Numbered from the stretch's first letter, positions 1 to 12,239 are shown. The stretch is DNA of 64,000 nt from Trematomus loennbergii (GCA_012861695.1 JAAOOA010000147.1:1130510-1194509); one strand, 5' to 3'. Notes: a model not told the origin generated them from the sequence alone. Made by a program: numbers and translations.

Positions 1-226
1 TGGATGTGTCTTAAATGCACTTATAATATAAGCAAAATCAGTTACTTCATGGTTTTCTGGTACTGGATTTGTGTATTTTGTAAGTTGTAATTTGTGTATT
101 TTTATACTTTTATCTTACTCTTTGGCTCTTTACTTATGCTCTAACAATGTTAGTTCCCCCTCTGTGGGACAAAGGTATTCTGATTTTTAAATATGATTCT
201 CTGCATCTGTATGTTTTATCTGCAGA

Positions 227-392
227 GATGGTCAGAGCTGCATCCTCCTCCTCCTCCTCCTCCTCTGCTGCTTCACCTCCAGCTGCTTCACCTCCAGCTG
301 CCAACACGATGTCGGCTGAGAACGGGAGTGTGATCGTCGCTCCGACAGTCTCAGGCTCAATTCACACATTGAACCTAACCATCAATAAATGA
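227..392 (+). CDS. possible terminal exon, Ser/Ala/Pro-rich short C-terminal segment
   Basis: A pyrimidine-rich stretch ending in TCTGCAG just before position 227 looks like a splice acceptor, and the frame then stays open to a TGA at 390-392. The segment starts with a run of serines encoded by TCC repeats, then two AASPP repeats, then a motif of the type SAENGSVIVAPTVSGS followed by a hydrophobic NLTIN end. Short tails with GxVxxAPTxSGS and NxxIN strings occur in some fish NLR-family and related immune proteins; that link is from memory of the families and is weak. AATAAA overlaps the stop codon. Upstream exons would lie outside the window. It could equally be a chance ORF. Confidence 0.3.
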
Positions 393-1394
393 GCACAAAG
401 AATTAGGGAATACAAATTACATTTTTGTTGATACTGAGTGACTTCTACTATAGTCCATGAAACCATTACATGTTCCTGGTCAAATTGACATGTTTACCCG
501 TTCGAGTCCTCCAACAGTGCAAGCCAATTTTCTTTAAGTCTCAATATTTAACATTAATAAGTGGTACACACATAATTAATTACACAATTACAATACATGA
601 TTTGATATTTAACCCTGTGTTATAGTTTTAAGCAGATATAAGGAACTTTTTGATGTCTAATAATGCACACCCTATGAAGACACATTTTATAATAGTACAA
701 CTGTTTTTATGGTGGCTGAGAGGTGCACACACGGGCCAAAAAATGTCCATTAGGAGACACGTGCTGAAGTTTCAAAAACATTATGAAAACACAATGTGCC
801 AAAACTAAGAAACATCTTCACCAACTTGAAGAAACATGTGCAGGGTTTACTCAAAGTGTTGCATGAATCAAACGCTGCAAGAAGCTCAAAACACAACAGA
901 AATGGGGACACTAAAAACTGACGCACACAGCTGGGACCGGAGCGCTTGTTGATGTTCGGGGATTATAAAGTGAGCCCACTGTCGCTCTTGTTGGAAACTC
1001 ACCTAAAATGTAATTTTTTAAGGCTTATTTTAACAATGTGATCGCATGATTCTTTCTGATATTATGGCAGATCTGCTGTAAGCTAGCTAGCTAACGTAGC
1101 TAACCTAGTCATTTCACAAAAACACTTACAATTATGAAACAACGTCAACAAGCACAACAAGTGTCCCCTGACTTCTGTTGTGCTTTGAGTTTGAGTTATA
1201 AAGCAATAATTCAATGTCAACATAATGCTTTTCATTCCTTTGTTTGTTGTTGTAAAGACCAGAGCAAATCCAAGACTCATGATGACCAAAGATGTGACAA
1301 TGACATGACACAATATCTGACAGAATGTATGTATTTGAGACCAAGTATCCATTTCAAAATATGCTATAACAAACTTTATTCCAAATACACAACA
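393..1394. other. non-coding stretch, nothing recognised
   Basis: AT-rich DNA with no splice-bounded open frame that I can support. The short ORFs here (for example around 1083-1430 on either strand) overlap each other, have no recognisable domain and are treated as chance. Confidence 0.5.
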
Positions 1395-2651
1395 ACAAAA
1401 CATGCAGTGTTTCCATTTCTTGGTTTGCAATACAGTAGAGAGGGCTCAGAGTAATACATGTGTAAAGTTATAAGCAGTTCAATTTAAAGACGACTTTTAT
1501 ACACAGCAGGAAGGCAATAAGAGTGAATACATTCAGTTGTTAAAGCTCAACAATGTGTTTTGATTAACTGAAAATCTTAACAATTATAATTTTTAAATGG
1601 CAGTTTTTCCATATTTCTACACATTTAAAGTGTTGATACTGAAATGTAAGCAGCTTCATCCTAACTGAAGGTGCTTGTAATCTCCTCCTGTCGTCAGCAG
1701 GTGGCGCTGTGGTCTCACATTAATGTGACTTCAGGTTCCTGTGCTGCTGTCTCAAAACTTGAGTTTGATTTCAGATAGTTTTTTGTGAAATGTATACAGG
1801 TTTCTTTACAAACAGTTGAGATCAAATTACATATCTGAACCTGATTCAATTTTTTTTTTTTATGACAATCATAACTTTCTAACTTTTGCTGGGATCTGCC
1901 TGCTCCAATAGTTACATGCTCATCAATAATGTTGTCAGTTCAGTTTATTAGATCAGCCGTGTCTTGTGCCCACCTCAACGTCCAAATACAGCCCCATCTC
2001 TCCCAGACCCACCTGGTGACGTACTTGCTAGAAGATTATTCTGGACACCTCCTCGAACACCCTTTACCTAAACCAATCAAACGCCAGGAGCCGGGATTCG
2101 ATCTGGGAGGTGGCGAGATCCAAGCGAAGGGCACTGAAAAAGCTCTCTGCCAGAGTTGGGAACCACCTTCCTCCAGATCCTTCCCAATCCAAACAAAAGC
2201 CTTTCACAGCCCACCGCCAAGGATGAAATATACACGCCGAATGTCAGCCATCATTGGGGCAGAGGTCCCAGAAGTTCCTGTCCATAACCCCCTCTGGGAA
2301 CCCTTTTTGGCCCCCATTGTTAACCTCTAAATCAGAATCATGCTGTGGCAGAGGTGAACCCCTGAATCTCTCACTGCAGCCATCCTCTGGACTCACACAG
2401 ACAAGATGGTCACAGGAAGCCACACTCGACTCACAAGGGTCAACCTACTGTAGTCTTAAAGGGTCAGGAAAGGAGGGAGGGATGGAGAAAACACCACACT
2501 GGCATCAGAAACAAGGTACTGGTGCCTTGGGAATTATGCTAAATTATGGTAAAACCCCCCTAAAACAGGTGCAAGGGTCTTTTGAAGTGTCAATGATCAA
2601 TGTGTGTCCTATAGGATGTAATCCATCACATTGGTTAAAAGACTGCTCCTG
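1395..2651. repeat. dispersed repeat, copy A (empty hAT site)
   Basis: This 1.26-kb block is repeated in the same orientation at 40,705-42,858. Shared stretches include the region around the CAGGTGGCGCTGTGGTC motif, the CCGGGATTCGATCTGGGA stretch and the 3' end at GACTGCTCCTG. Copy B carries an extra hAT element at 41,781-42,718; copy A shows the unoccupied target CTGGTGCC at 2,519-2,526. The ORFs at 1,929-2,757 lie inside this repeat and are not supported as genes. Whether it is a transposon family or a segmental duplication cannot be decided from two copies. Confidence 0.8.
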
Positions 2652-3610
2652 CACTGAAAAAATTGATACTTTGGATCAACTTAAAAAATGTTCACTAATT
2701 GGTTACATCTCGTTTTTTTCGTTTATTCCAAATACATTTTTTGACCTCAAAAAATGAAGCCGAGTTAAGTAAAAAATATTGCTTCCGTCTAAGATATGTA
2801 TTTACATTCACACAAAGTAATAAGATGATTCATTCTGAAGACCGCACAACATTTATTACTTTGTTATAACTTAATTTTTCATTTTGGACTAACCTCATAT
2901 TTATTATTAGATCTAAGTTTTTAAGTTTGCTAAAACCAATACAAATAAATACTTCATTTAGTTGCAGGCAATATTTTTTATTATAGCTTAATATATTTTC
3001 TTTTATTACAAAGCAAAAACTTTATCTAATGTACATCAATACAATACTGTGTTTTGTTTACTGTAAACTAATTTTATTTTGACTTAAACTTATAACACTT
3101 TGTTTAGCTCAGTTCACATAAAGACAGGAATATTCTCTTCAAAACACCTTAACATGTATTGGGATGTGTTTAAAATATGCATCACCTATTCTGTTTTATA
3201 ATAAAATACAATATTTTTTAATAAAAAAAAAAAATACATAAATAAATAAAATTCATAGAGCAAATTATGCAACCAATTTGCACTTATGTAAAAATAAATA
3301 AAAGTATAAAGTAAATCAAGATCACTTTGAAAAAAAAACATTTACAAAACTCTCCTGTAGCCTTAACCATATACATCAAAATATGCATGAACATGTTAAA
3401 CTAGCTTGCATATCTCTCCTTTAACATTTAAATATGTAATGCAATAGCATTTAACTGTAAAACTTTCTGACGGCATTTAAACCTGGCTGCCTTTTAATAA
3501 AAGACTAGAATGTATGCATGACAACTTTTTTCAACACTAGAGTGGTGCAGTGACGCGTTCTAAAACCCGGAAGTAAGCTGCGCATGGGTACCTTCTGGTT
3601 CCCTCGACAA
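2652..3610. other. AT-rich non-coding stretch
   Basis: Very AT-rich DNA with A-runs (around 3,220-3,240) and no gene signal. The segment just after 2,652 has the CACTGAAAAAATTGA look of a common fish interspersed repeat. Nothing else is recognised. Confidence 0.5.
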
Positions 3611-3810
3611 AAAAGCAATGCAACTACTACTACTTTTATAATTTTCTAATCATAAATCTAGATTTATGATTCGAAAATTATAAAAGTAGGGTAGACTTAC
3701 AAGCTCACGACAGGCCGTGGTATATGCTCATTATATCACAGCTAAGGGGCGTGGTTCGGCCCGACGCGAAGCGGAGCATATACCACGGCCTGTCGTGAGC
3801 TATTGCTTTT
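3611..3810. repeat. nested palindromic MITE-like element
   Basis: Three inverted-repeat pairs are visible. A 60-bp near-perfect palindrome has arms 3,630-3,658 and 3,661-3,689 (28 of 29 bases paired). A second pair has perfect 28-base arms at 3,702-3,729 and 3,774-3,801 around a 44-base GC-rich loop. A 9-base pair AAAAGCAAT / ATTGCTTTT at 3,611-3,619 and 3,802-3,810 brackets both. If the outer 9-mer originally adjoined the 28-base arm, as it still does on the right, then 3,620-3,701 is an insertion that split the left arm. Family not identified. Confidence 0.7.
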
Positions 3811-4713
3811 ATAAAACGGTGACCAAGTGTGGCAATATGAAAGAAAAATACACACTCTAATTTAAATAGTTTTTATTAGTAAATAATGATGTTCAAAATA
3901 AAATAGTCCCTCCGTTGCCTTCTGCACAAAACAGCGAGGTGGTTGCTATGCAACAACACTAACAGCTAGCGAACATATTAGACAGAGCATTGATCCATTA
4001 TTTGGCTATTTATTTACATTAATGTGTATGTTGCCGTTTATTGTGCACCCACTGAAAACTGTCCAGCATCAGTAGAATGGTTTACGTGGTGACTTGTATA
4101 GGTTGAGGTTGTTCTAGGCCATGAGATAAATTCATTTTTTGTGTTTTTTTGTCATAAATAATAAGATAATTCAAATAATGAAACAGGCATTTAAAGGGTC
4201 CTGAAATCCTGAAAATGATTGAATGTTTGTTAGTTTTGAGTACGTTAGAAGTTGTTTAAAGTGCTATATTTGAAAAATATATTGTCTATATAAAACATGT
4301 CTGTGAGTTGTTTTTTTTCAAAATACCAAACAGATCACCCATTGTAGCCATGCCTCATACTGCTCAAACCCCTCTTTTGAAGCCCTGTTAGAAAAACGCA
4401 GATTTTAGGTCCTTAGCTTGAAAAAATAAAGAAGAGGAGGCGGAGCAAATGCCTGATCAGAATTCTACCAGAGATAAAAAGTTAAATTCTGCTGTAAAAC
4501 GCCATCCTGTTTAAACCACGTCAAGGATTATTTCTGAAATAGTATGGAGCTCAAATGCTTTTTCTCTTGCAGGTTTACCACAAGGGGAGTTCTTTTTTTA
4601 TTTCCTGCTTTTTAAACACATGTGCTCTACAGTAGGCTACAGGTTAGCTCTGAGTGTTAGCGAGGCTTGCTAATGTAAACAAAGACGTCCAAAACACGTC
4701 AGGTGTCAGTACC

Positions 4714-7112
4714 ATGGCCCTTTCTCATGTCATCAAATGTCCCTCCTCGACTCCTCGGTCCTCCGGTAGTGACCCGGGCCCTTTCTCATGTCTTCAAATG
4801 TCCCTCCACGGCTCCTTCGTGGATGCATTTCCGGCAACAGTGATGTTTCAAAGAGTTGAGACGCACGGCCGGACTTATCTCAGCCAATGACAGCTCTGCA
4901 TGCATGCCCTGGATATTATTTTATTAACTGCTTTCATCGCGACGCGATGTTTACAGTGAGAACAGCTGTGAGGTCCGTGCAGAAAGCAGAGCAGTGTGCA
5001 GTGGCGGCCGGTCCATAGGGGCGCTAGGGGCGCCGCCCCACCTCTTCCCATATTAAAAAAATAAAAAAAAAATAAAAAAAATATATTTAAAAAAATATAT
5101 ATATTTTTATTTTTATTTTTAATGAACAAGGTAAATATTATATAATTGGTATCAGTAAAATGTATAATCTACAATAAAATCTCGTTTAAAATTGTGTTAC
5201 GATGTCTAAAGTTACTGATAAGTCACATGTTTCCTGCCTGGCCTTGCCCTGTACCTTCTCTCGTCTGGGCGCTAAGAGAGGAGCCCTCAACCAGTGCAGC
5301 AGCAGCCACTAGCAGCTGACTGTTGCTATCTGTAACGTGTAAACTATGCCGCGAAAACATAATTTCAGCCAATCAGCGTCGTCAAATATGATGGTCACAG
5401 GGCTCCTACGTGAGCGCCCGGTGCAGTCTGTGAGTTGTTTGGACTCGTATCCAAGGAGACAAAACAGGAAGCTGTCATACACTCTGGAAGCTACCATTAG
5501 CAGCTCATGAAAACTCCGTTTTTGACATAAAATGGAATTATGGATCATCAATCATTTTTCAAAGTGACAGACACATTGGATTAACCTATGGATTAACCTT
5601 CAGCTGCGTTTTTCTCGTTTTTGATCAGAATTGTTATTCTGCAAAAGGTGAGCATATCTCCATGTTTTGCTACCTAAAGCTACGTCGTGTGATGTCTGTA
5701 TTTGCTTCCCCGTCGCCAGTTCTGATCGCTCAGTGATGATACTTATATTTCTAGAATATGTGGAATCTCAGCTTGTAAGCTTGTTTGTGCATATCCGATA
5801 AGTATATCGATTGATTTATACCTAGAGTGCGTTAGCATTTTTTCGCTCAGGGCTCATTGAGACGCTTCTTGTGAGACTTGTGTTTTGTTTCGGTAAACAT
5901 GGTTCATATCATCAGTTCGATGCGTTTCCTCTGAGTAGGACACATGAATAGTTTTTACATTTTAAGAAGCCCTGAGACACAGTTTCGTGAGAAAAAAAAC
6001 GGGGGAAAAAAGCCCCTTAACAGGTTAAATGGGAATTAAATCAGTGTTCCCAAAGCCCCGGTGTTCTGCAGTTTGTGTGGGCCTACTGTAGAAACTATGT
6101 CCAGGACAAGGTGTTTGGAAGTTTTGGAAGATTCATAGCTAACCACACTGAAGTTATGGAGGTATTGATCAGTCTTCTCATATTTTTAAGCCTCAATTGT
6201 CCTTCTCCCCCCCCCCCCCCTCCCCTCCCCCCTCTAACATCACCAGAAGTCATGATTTAAGGGGTCTTTTACCGGGGAGCATCCCCCCGGACCCCTCTAG
6301 TATTGTTTGATCACCATTTCCACAGCCCCACCTAAAATATTTTCCACCAGCCGCCACTGGCAGTGTGTATAATATATATCATATCACTCAGTATAACAGG
6401 CCTACTCTCTTTATTTGCTTTAGTTTAGTAGATATCTACAAACAAAGTCGATATTTTTCTAAAACCATTTAGTGCTTCACATAATAAAATACACAACGGC
6501 TGTAGCCTGATTATATGCTTTAGGAGCTGTTGGTGCGTGTGTGTGGTGTAGGTGTGTGTGGTACAGTGTGTGTGCGTAGATGCAGCGGACAGACAGGTCT
6601 CAGTTGGTTTGGTGTCCTCTGCTTACTTGTAATACCGTCATTTATTTCCCTCATTGTAGCGACCAGAGAGGGGGGGGGATATATCCAGTCTCTGATAGTG
6701 TTACGTTATTATGAGAGTGCTCTGTTTGATTCTGAAATTGTATATATTTATATAAATATATACATATATGTGTGTGTGTGTGTGTGTGTGTGTATGTCCG
6801 CATCTGTAGCCTGTTATTGTCTCATTATACCGCACTGTGAATGAATTAAAAGTAAATATATAAGTCGTCATGAACACATCTGTCCATCAGACAGAGGGCT
6901 GCTGTGCCTCCTGTCATCATTAATGGACGTCTCTTTAAAATGACCGCTCAGAGGAGAGGAGTTCTCATTTCTCTAACCGCCTGCTGTTTCCCCTCCTCTC
7001 TCCTCGGTTCCCCTCCTCGGCTCCTCCGCTCGCATCTCCTGTGGGCGGGACTAAGTCTCGAGGATAGGAGTCGAGGAGGGACATTTGAAGACATGAGAAC
7101 GGGCCCCTGTAA
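4714..7112. mobile_element. TIR element nested in the TTAA MITE
   Basis: The left end (4,714-4,757, GGCCCTTTCTCATGTC onward) is the inverted complement of the right end (about 7,067-7,112, GACATGAGAACGGGCCC). A second partial copy of the left end starts near 4,769. The right-end region (6,922-7,080) recurs at 7,493-7,670. No transposase frame is visible. Superfamily not assigned because flanking target duplications are not clear. Confidence 0.55.
4999..6359. mobile_element. hAT element, 1.36 kb, third level of nest
   Basis: Terminal inverted repeats CAGTGGCGGC and GCCGCCACTG are flanked by perfect 8-bp target duplications GCAGTGTG at 4,991-4,998 and 6,360-6,367. An 8-bp duplication and a CAG...CTG end are typical of hAT transposons. 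The interior has no convincing transposase frame; the ORFs at 4,875-5,129, 5,309-5,551 and 6,075-6,260 are unsupported. A segment near 6,270-6,295 resembles GC-rich pieces at 8,280-8,330 and 48,190-48,230. Confidence 0.85.
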
Positions 7113-7492
7113 AATGTCCTCTTGGGTTACCGTACAGCCAATGCGTGACGTCATTGGTAAGCGTAACGGACCCCGAACACATATGGTAGGCCGAACACAT
7201 ATGGTACCTACACAGGCATTGTTTCTGATAGCAACTTTCTGTGGGTCCGCCGACGTCACCACGGATGGACACGTCAGTTCGGATGGAAATCTGTATCCGC
7301 TCGTTGTATACCCGTTTTGGGTACGGAGGAAAAGAGAGGGTTTTATTTTCTGACGCTGCGTGAGTTCCCTGACACACCGGGGACACATATTTATGTATAA
7401 AAGACATCACAAAGTGCATTTTGCATGATAGGTCCCCTTTAAGTGATTCATGAAAAAAAAAAGAAGAAAGAAATATTGATGTGTGATATTTA

Positions 7493-7670
7493 ACGGACGT
7501 CTCTTTAAAATGACGCTCAGAGGAGAGATTTCTCATTTCTCTAACCGCCTGCTGCTTCCCCTCCTCTCTCTCCTCCGCTCCTCCGCTCGCATCTCCTGTG
7601 GGCGGGACTAAGACACGAGGATAGGAGTCGAGGAGAGGAGTCGAGGAGGGAATTAGTGAAATGAGAAAGG
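7493..7670. repeat. second partial copy of the nested TIR element end
   Basis: Repeats the arrangement of 6,922-7,080: the GGACGTCTCTTTAAAATGAC segment, a CT-rich stretch, then GTGGGCGGGACTAAG and an AGTCGAGGAG minisatellite-like end. It lies about 570 bp from the first copy, same orientation. Confidence 0.65.
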
Positions 7671-8097
7671 CTCACAGTCAGCACGATAGATTCAAACACA
7701 CACACAGAGACGAGACAAGAAGAGAGAAACATGTGAGTAATTTCAAATGGCGTGCTCAAAAAAGAGAAAGGTAGACAGCGAAAACAGAGCTTTTAATGAT
7801 ATTTTCTCTCACTGGACCTCTTTGAAATGCAATATCCCTGCATTATAGCAACAACAACAATAATAATAATAATAATAGCAATAATAATTGGGAGAGGGGG
7901 CGCGGCTGTTCTTATGTTCTCTCTCGTTTTATAATTGTGTGCCTAATTATGACATGATATGTTAATTATATTGAACTACATAAAATTCCAGGATTACATT
8001 TTTATAGTAACAAAAATCGCTGCTGCCTTTTTTAGAATTTGGTACGCACAATCATTTGAGTACTTATTGTCCCATTTTAGATTCATATTTATTAAAT
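7671..8097. other. non-coding stretch
   Basis: Holds an imperfect AAT/CAA trinucleotide run around 7,850-7,885 and otherwise nothing I can name. Confidence 0.5.
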
Positions 8098-8395
8098 CAG
8101 TGTTTTTGCTGCCCTATAGGCAAGATTTTTAGCTAGCGCCCCCCCCCCCCCCCAGCCAGAAAATCATACAGTAGAAAAGATAATACAAATACACTACAAA
8201 AACAGAAACTTATTGACATGTTGGTTATATACATAAAGAAGGCTTCAAATGTATCTATTATTGTATGAACATGTTTTAATTGGGGGGTGGACGTCCCCTT
8301 CTCTAGGGGGTCCGGAGGTATGCGCCCCCGGGAAGAAATGTTTGAACATTTTACAGTAAAATGCTTCAATCTGGTGCACTTTGAGCAGAATTACT
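8098..8395. repeat. hAT-related GC-rich fragment
   Basis: Contains a C-run at 8,140-8,153 and the block CTAGGGGGTCCGGAGG near 8,303. Part of it (about 8,265-8,395) reappears in inverted orientation inside the hAT element at 48,130-48,240, sharing the segment ending GGTGCACTTTGAGC. Likely a fragment of an interspersed element. Confidence 0.5.
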
Positions 8396-8643
8396 AGAGA
8401 CTATATCTAGGGGGAACAACTCGAAAACACCATATGAAAAAGATCGGTTTACATTTTAATAATCAAATAAGTATGTGAACATAACCAATAACCTACCATA
8501 GCCAATACAAATGAATGTAACGTATTTTATTTTTGTTGTTCATTCATATCTTTTTTACCTAGTTAACATTTATTTATGCATATTTTTTATCTCTGCAGTT
8601 TTAAACAATTTTTGGTTTACTTTCTATAGTATACACTGAAATG

Positions 8644-9095
<452 letters not shown>

Positions 9096-9386
9096 TGAGC
9101 TGTGGACGCCTGATAAGCCAACACCCCCCACTTTATCTCTTAGAGCGCCCATCGTACAGGGCAAATGAAAGTGTAACTGGGGTGAAAAGGGTGTTAAATT
9201 TACTTTATGAATTTTGTTACATGAAGGCCGAAAATTAGGATGAAAAAGTGTTTTCCCCCCCCAGATCGCCCTTCATGTATGTCGCCCATTTAGACGAGGA
9301 ACATTCAAAATTGAACTTAAAACCTTTTTTTGTTTTAACATTTTTACAATTTGTCATGGTTCCAGCAGACTTATTCAGCAGTGTGT

Positions 9387-9511
9387 CTATAACGGCACGT
9401 CCTCACGCCGCCGTGTGGACATGCCTTTTCTGATGAATACAGCCACCCCCACAATGACAGCCAGAAGAACAACTGCTACCACCAGACCTACGATGAGTAT
9501 GAGGTTGTCGG
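9387..9511 (-). CDS. ICAM-like Ig protein: transmembrane and cytoplasmic terminal exon
   Basis: Read on the minus strand, a CCTTCTCTCCACAG acceptor precedes the exon. It encodes DNLILIVGLVVVAVVLLAVI, continuing as a single hydrophobic span of about 25 residues, then a basic stop-transfer RKGMSTRRRE and a short tail ending DVPL and TAG (stop at 9,387-9,389). The first two bases complete the split codon left by the Ig exon at 10,425-10,682 (phase 1 to phase 1, as usual for Ig-domain genes). This gives a type I membrane protein with a tail of only about 15 residues. Confidence 0.75.
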
Positions 9512-9681
9512 CTGTGGAGAGAAGGGTAGAGAAAAAAGGAACATAGAATATAAAAGGTCAGGCCAAATACCAAAATAGTAACAATGAACTTTCTCATGTC
9601 ACGTGTGTTAGAATACACTCTCCAACTGCTGTGAGAAAGTAACACTGAGAGCGACTTTGTGGTTACTTTACAGCGACAATT

Positions 9682-9903
9682 ATAACCCTGAAGACTTTAC
9701 TTAAAACTCACTTGAACAACCACGTTAAAGCCAGCTGACTGAGGGGAATGTGTACTTATATTTTCAGCTTTTGGGCTGCTCCAAAATGCAAAATTACAGC
9801 TGACTATCACATTATTAATATTCAGTAACAGTTATAACCCTGAAGACTTTACTTAAAACTCAACTTGAACAAACATGTCAGCTGACTGGGGGGAATGTCC
9901 TTA
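9682..9903. repeat. two direct repeats, about 75 bp each, 146 bp apart
   Basis: CCCTGAAGACTTTACTTAAA followed by a related AGCTGACTGNGGGGAATGT segment occurs at about 9,682-9,752 and again at about 9,828-9,903, inside an intron of the Ig gene. Confidence 0.7.
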
Positions 9904-10424
9904 ATAAATAAACGTGCTAGTGATATTATAATTATTATTATATTCGTTTTATTATTATATATATATTTCTTTTTTTTAGTATTATATATATTTTTATTAT
10001 TATTATTTTAATTATTTATTTATTTTGTGTTAATTTTGTTATCCACTAAAGGACTATACACATTATTAATAGTATTATTATATTATGATAATGAATCTTA
10101 TTAATTTTTTATAAAAGTAATATTATCCTTATTATTAATATTATTATGTTCTTTCTTTTCTTTTCTTTTATTGCTGTTTATACATTAATTAAAGGTTAAT
10201 TTATATATTGAACATGCATCAGTTTACATGAAAAGTAAAATATATACTTATTGACAGTGAACGATTGTTCTCTGGCAAATATACACTATGAAGGGCAATT
10301 TACATTAAGTGTGCAAGAAATAGCATTTTACATTAAATATAAATATGGTTTTGTCATTTCCTCTCACTGTCATGTCCTGTGCATCTTTTGCCTGTACTAA
10401 ATTAAAAAAGACGTTTGAACTCAC

Positions 10425-10682
10425 CTTGGACCTTCACGTTAAACTCAACAGTGATTGATCCTTTTTCATTGCTGACGTAACAGGTGTACGACCCTTCATC
10501 TTCATGAGTTATAGAGTTGATGAAGAAGACGCTGCCACTGGAGGGGGAAGTGGTTCTTGACGGGAACGTCCATGCATACGATGGTGGGGGGTTTCCCACA
10601 GACGAGCAGTTCAGCGTCAGAGGGTTTCCTTCTGTGAGGATGATCGGATCCGGAGGTACGGATGCCTCTAGCTGAGGCTTAT
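10425..10682 (-). CDS. ICAM-like Ig protein: membrane-proximal Ig domain exon
   Basis: Minus-strand exon between a CTCACAG acceptor and a GGTGAG donor, both phase 1. It starts DKPQLEASVPPDPI and has the hallmarks of an Ig fold: Cys in LTLNCSS, Trp in YAWTF, and DEGSYTCYVSN with the second Cys. The frame is open throughout. The DKPQLEA...PDPI...EGN opening is the form seen in teleost ICAM/VCAM-like adhesion proteins (family knowledge). It joins in phase to the transmembrane exon at 9,387-9,511. Confidence 0.8.
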
Positions 10683-10805
10683 CTGTGAGTGGATTGAGGA
10701 GGAAGACAACACGTCAACCAATATGAGAATATAAACACATTAACGAGAAGTGCAGGAATCCTTAAACCCAAAAATAAGTTAGCATTTCTGGTTCCCTTAG
10801 TATTA

Positions 10806-11450
10806 AGGCAAGCAAAGGAAAGTGTATTTGTATAGCACTTTTCAGCACGCGACAATTCAAAGTGCTTTACAAAATAAATTAAAAGACATTTTAAGAATAA
10901 ATACAGTAAAAACACATTATATAATGGCATTTTACAACAGGCATTAAAAAGCAAAGATAATAAAATAAACACAACATGTATGCAATACATGTTTAAATGG
11001 CATACTGCAGTGCGAATATGAACAGCTCAATTAAAAGCAGCGGCGAAATATGTTTTCAGTCTCGATTTGAAAATAGTAAGAGTTTCTGCAGACGTGCATG
11101 ATTCTGGAAGTTTGTTCCAGATTGTCGGAGCATAATAGCTAAACGCTGCCTCTCCATGTTTTGTTCTTACTCTCGGAACCGAGAGCAGACCCGTCCCAGA
11201 AGACCTGAGGCACCTTGATGGTTCATAATTATACAGGAGATCGTTAATATACTTTGGTCCTAAACCATTTAGTGATTTAAAAACTAGCAATAGTACTTTA
11301 AAATCAATTCTTTGGCCGACTGGAAGCCAGTGTAAAGACTTCAGAACCGGACTGATGTGATCCACTCTTGTAATGTTAGTGAGGACTCGAGCAGCAGCGT
11401 TCTGAATCAGCTGCAGCTTTCTGATGGATTTTTTGTCACCCCTGTGAATA
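10806..11450 (-). mobile_element. LINE (L2-type) 3' fragment
   Basis: The minus-strand frame at 11,027-11,365 encodes the typical C-terminal end of an L2/Rex-like reverse transcriptase ORF: HISPVLKSLHWLPVGQRIDF, then APTIWNKLPESC and IFKSRLKTY. The 3' untranslated tail (10,806-11,026) includes the CACTTTGAATTGTC-type motif common to fish L2 ends. It is 5'-truncated and sits inside an intron of the Ig gene in the same orientation. Confidence 0.8.
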
Positions 11451-11822
11451 CAATTAAATTAAAGTCTCTTTGCATGTGATCCATTTCAATTATAATTGTA
11501 TTTGTAGGAGCCATATGCAAGGTCTCTATTCTGCTGCAACTTTTACCTACATTTTTATCGCAATTTCACCGCAGTCACAATCACCATCTCACTTCAACTG
11601 CTGGTACTATATTGTTGCCCTTGTTTATAATAAATTGTCAAGCGAACGGAAGGAGGGGGCCGTTTTGTTTAATCACAGGAAGTGTGAACTTCCTGTGTTT
11701 AACCCCTCTGCCTTTTTTTGACTTCCGAGAGCCGCTATACTATTGATATGAGCTGCTCTAAGTTAAAGATCATGAACACTTCTTCCATCACTGCAGAAGA
11801 GGCCAACCTTATAAAGAATGGT

Positions 11823-12239
11823 GTAAAGGGGCCCTATTCTGCTCATTTTAAGGTTCATATTAGTATGTAGTGTCTCTACTGTGACATGTCTCAATGCTTT
11901 AATGTTCAAAAAGCTCTTTATTTTTCTCATACTGCCTGTGCTGCAGCACCTCTTTTCACCCTCTGTCTGAAACCAGAGTCCAGTCTACTCTGATTGGTTA
12001 GCTGGCCGGCTCTGTTGTGATTGGTCAACCGCTTAGAGATGTCCCGCCCCTTAGTCTATCACGAACAATGTGATGAAGCGCTAGCCAATAGAAGCGCCAG
12101 TGTTACATAGTGAGTTTTTATGTTACAGAAGTAAACAAAGGAGTCCAATGGAGGCGTTTCAAGGAGACGAATGCAGACAAAGCTATATATCACTCCACAG
12201 GAAAGGAACACCCCTAAAAGCAGAATATGGCCTCTTTAA
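11823..12239. mobile_element. piggyBac-like MITE (family A)
   Basis: The left end GTAAAGGGGCCCTATTCTGC mirrors the right end GCAGAATATGGCCTCTTTAA. The right TTAA (12,236-12,239) is also the left TTAA of the next element. Related partial copies begin near 36,034 and 47,165 (shared TTAATGTTCAAAAAGCTC-type interior at 36,034). Confidence 0.65.

Larger units (their letters stand above)
4191..7442. mobile_element. piggyBac-like MITE (TTAA) split by nested insertions
   Basis: The left end TTAAAGGGTCC starts at 4,191 and the right end GATAGGTCCCCTTTAA finishes at 7,442, so both ends carry TTAA. The left part (to about 4,700) and right part (from about 7,210) match the corresponding parts of the related copy at 32,507-34,797 (for example CAAGGATTATTTCTGAAA and CGGGGACACATATTTATG). 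About 2.5 kb between them is foreign. TTAA target duplication is characteristic of piggyBac elements; no transposase is present, so this is a non-autonomous copy. Confidence 0.7.

Noticed and set aside
1929..2757. Overlapping 133- and 167-codon ORFs
   Set aside because: Inside the dispersed repeat; copy B does not keep the frames, and a hAT interrupts it.
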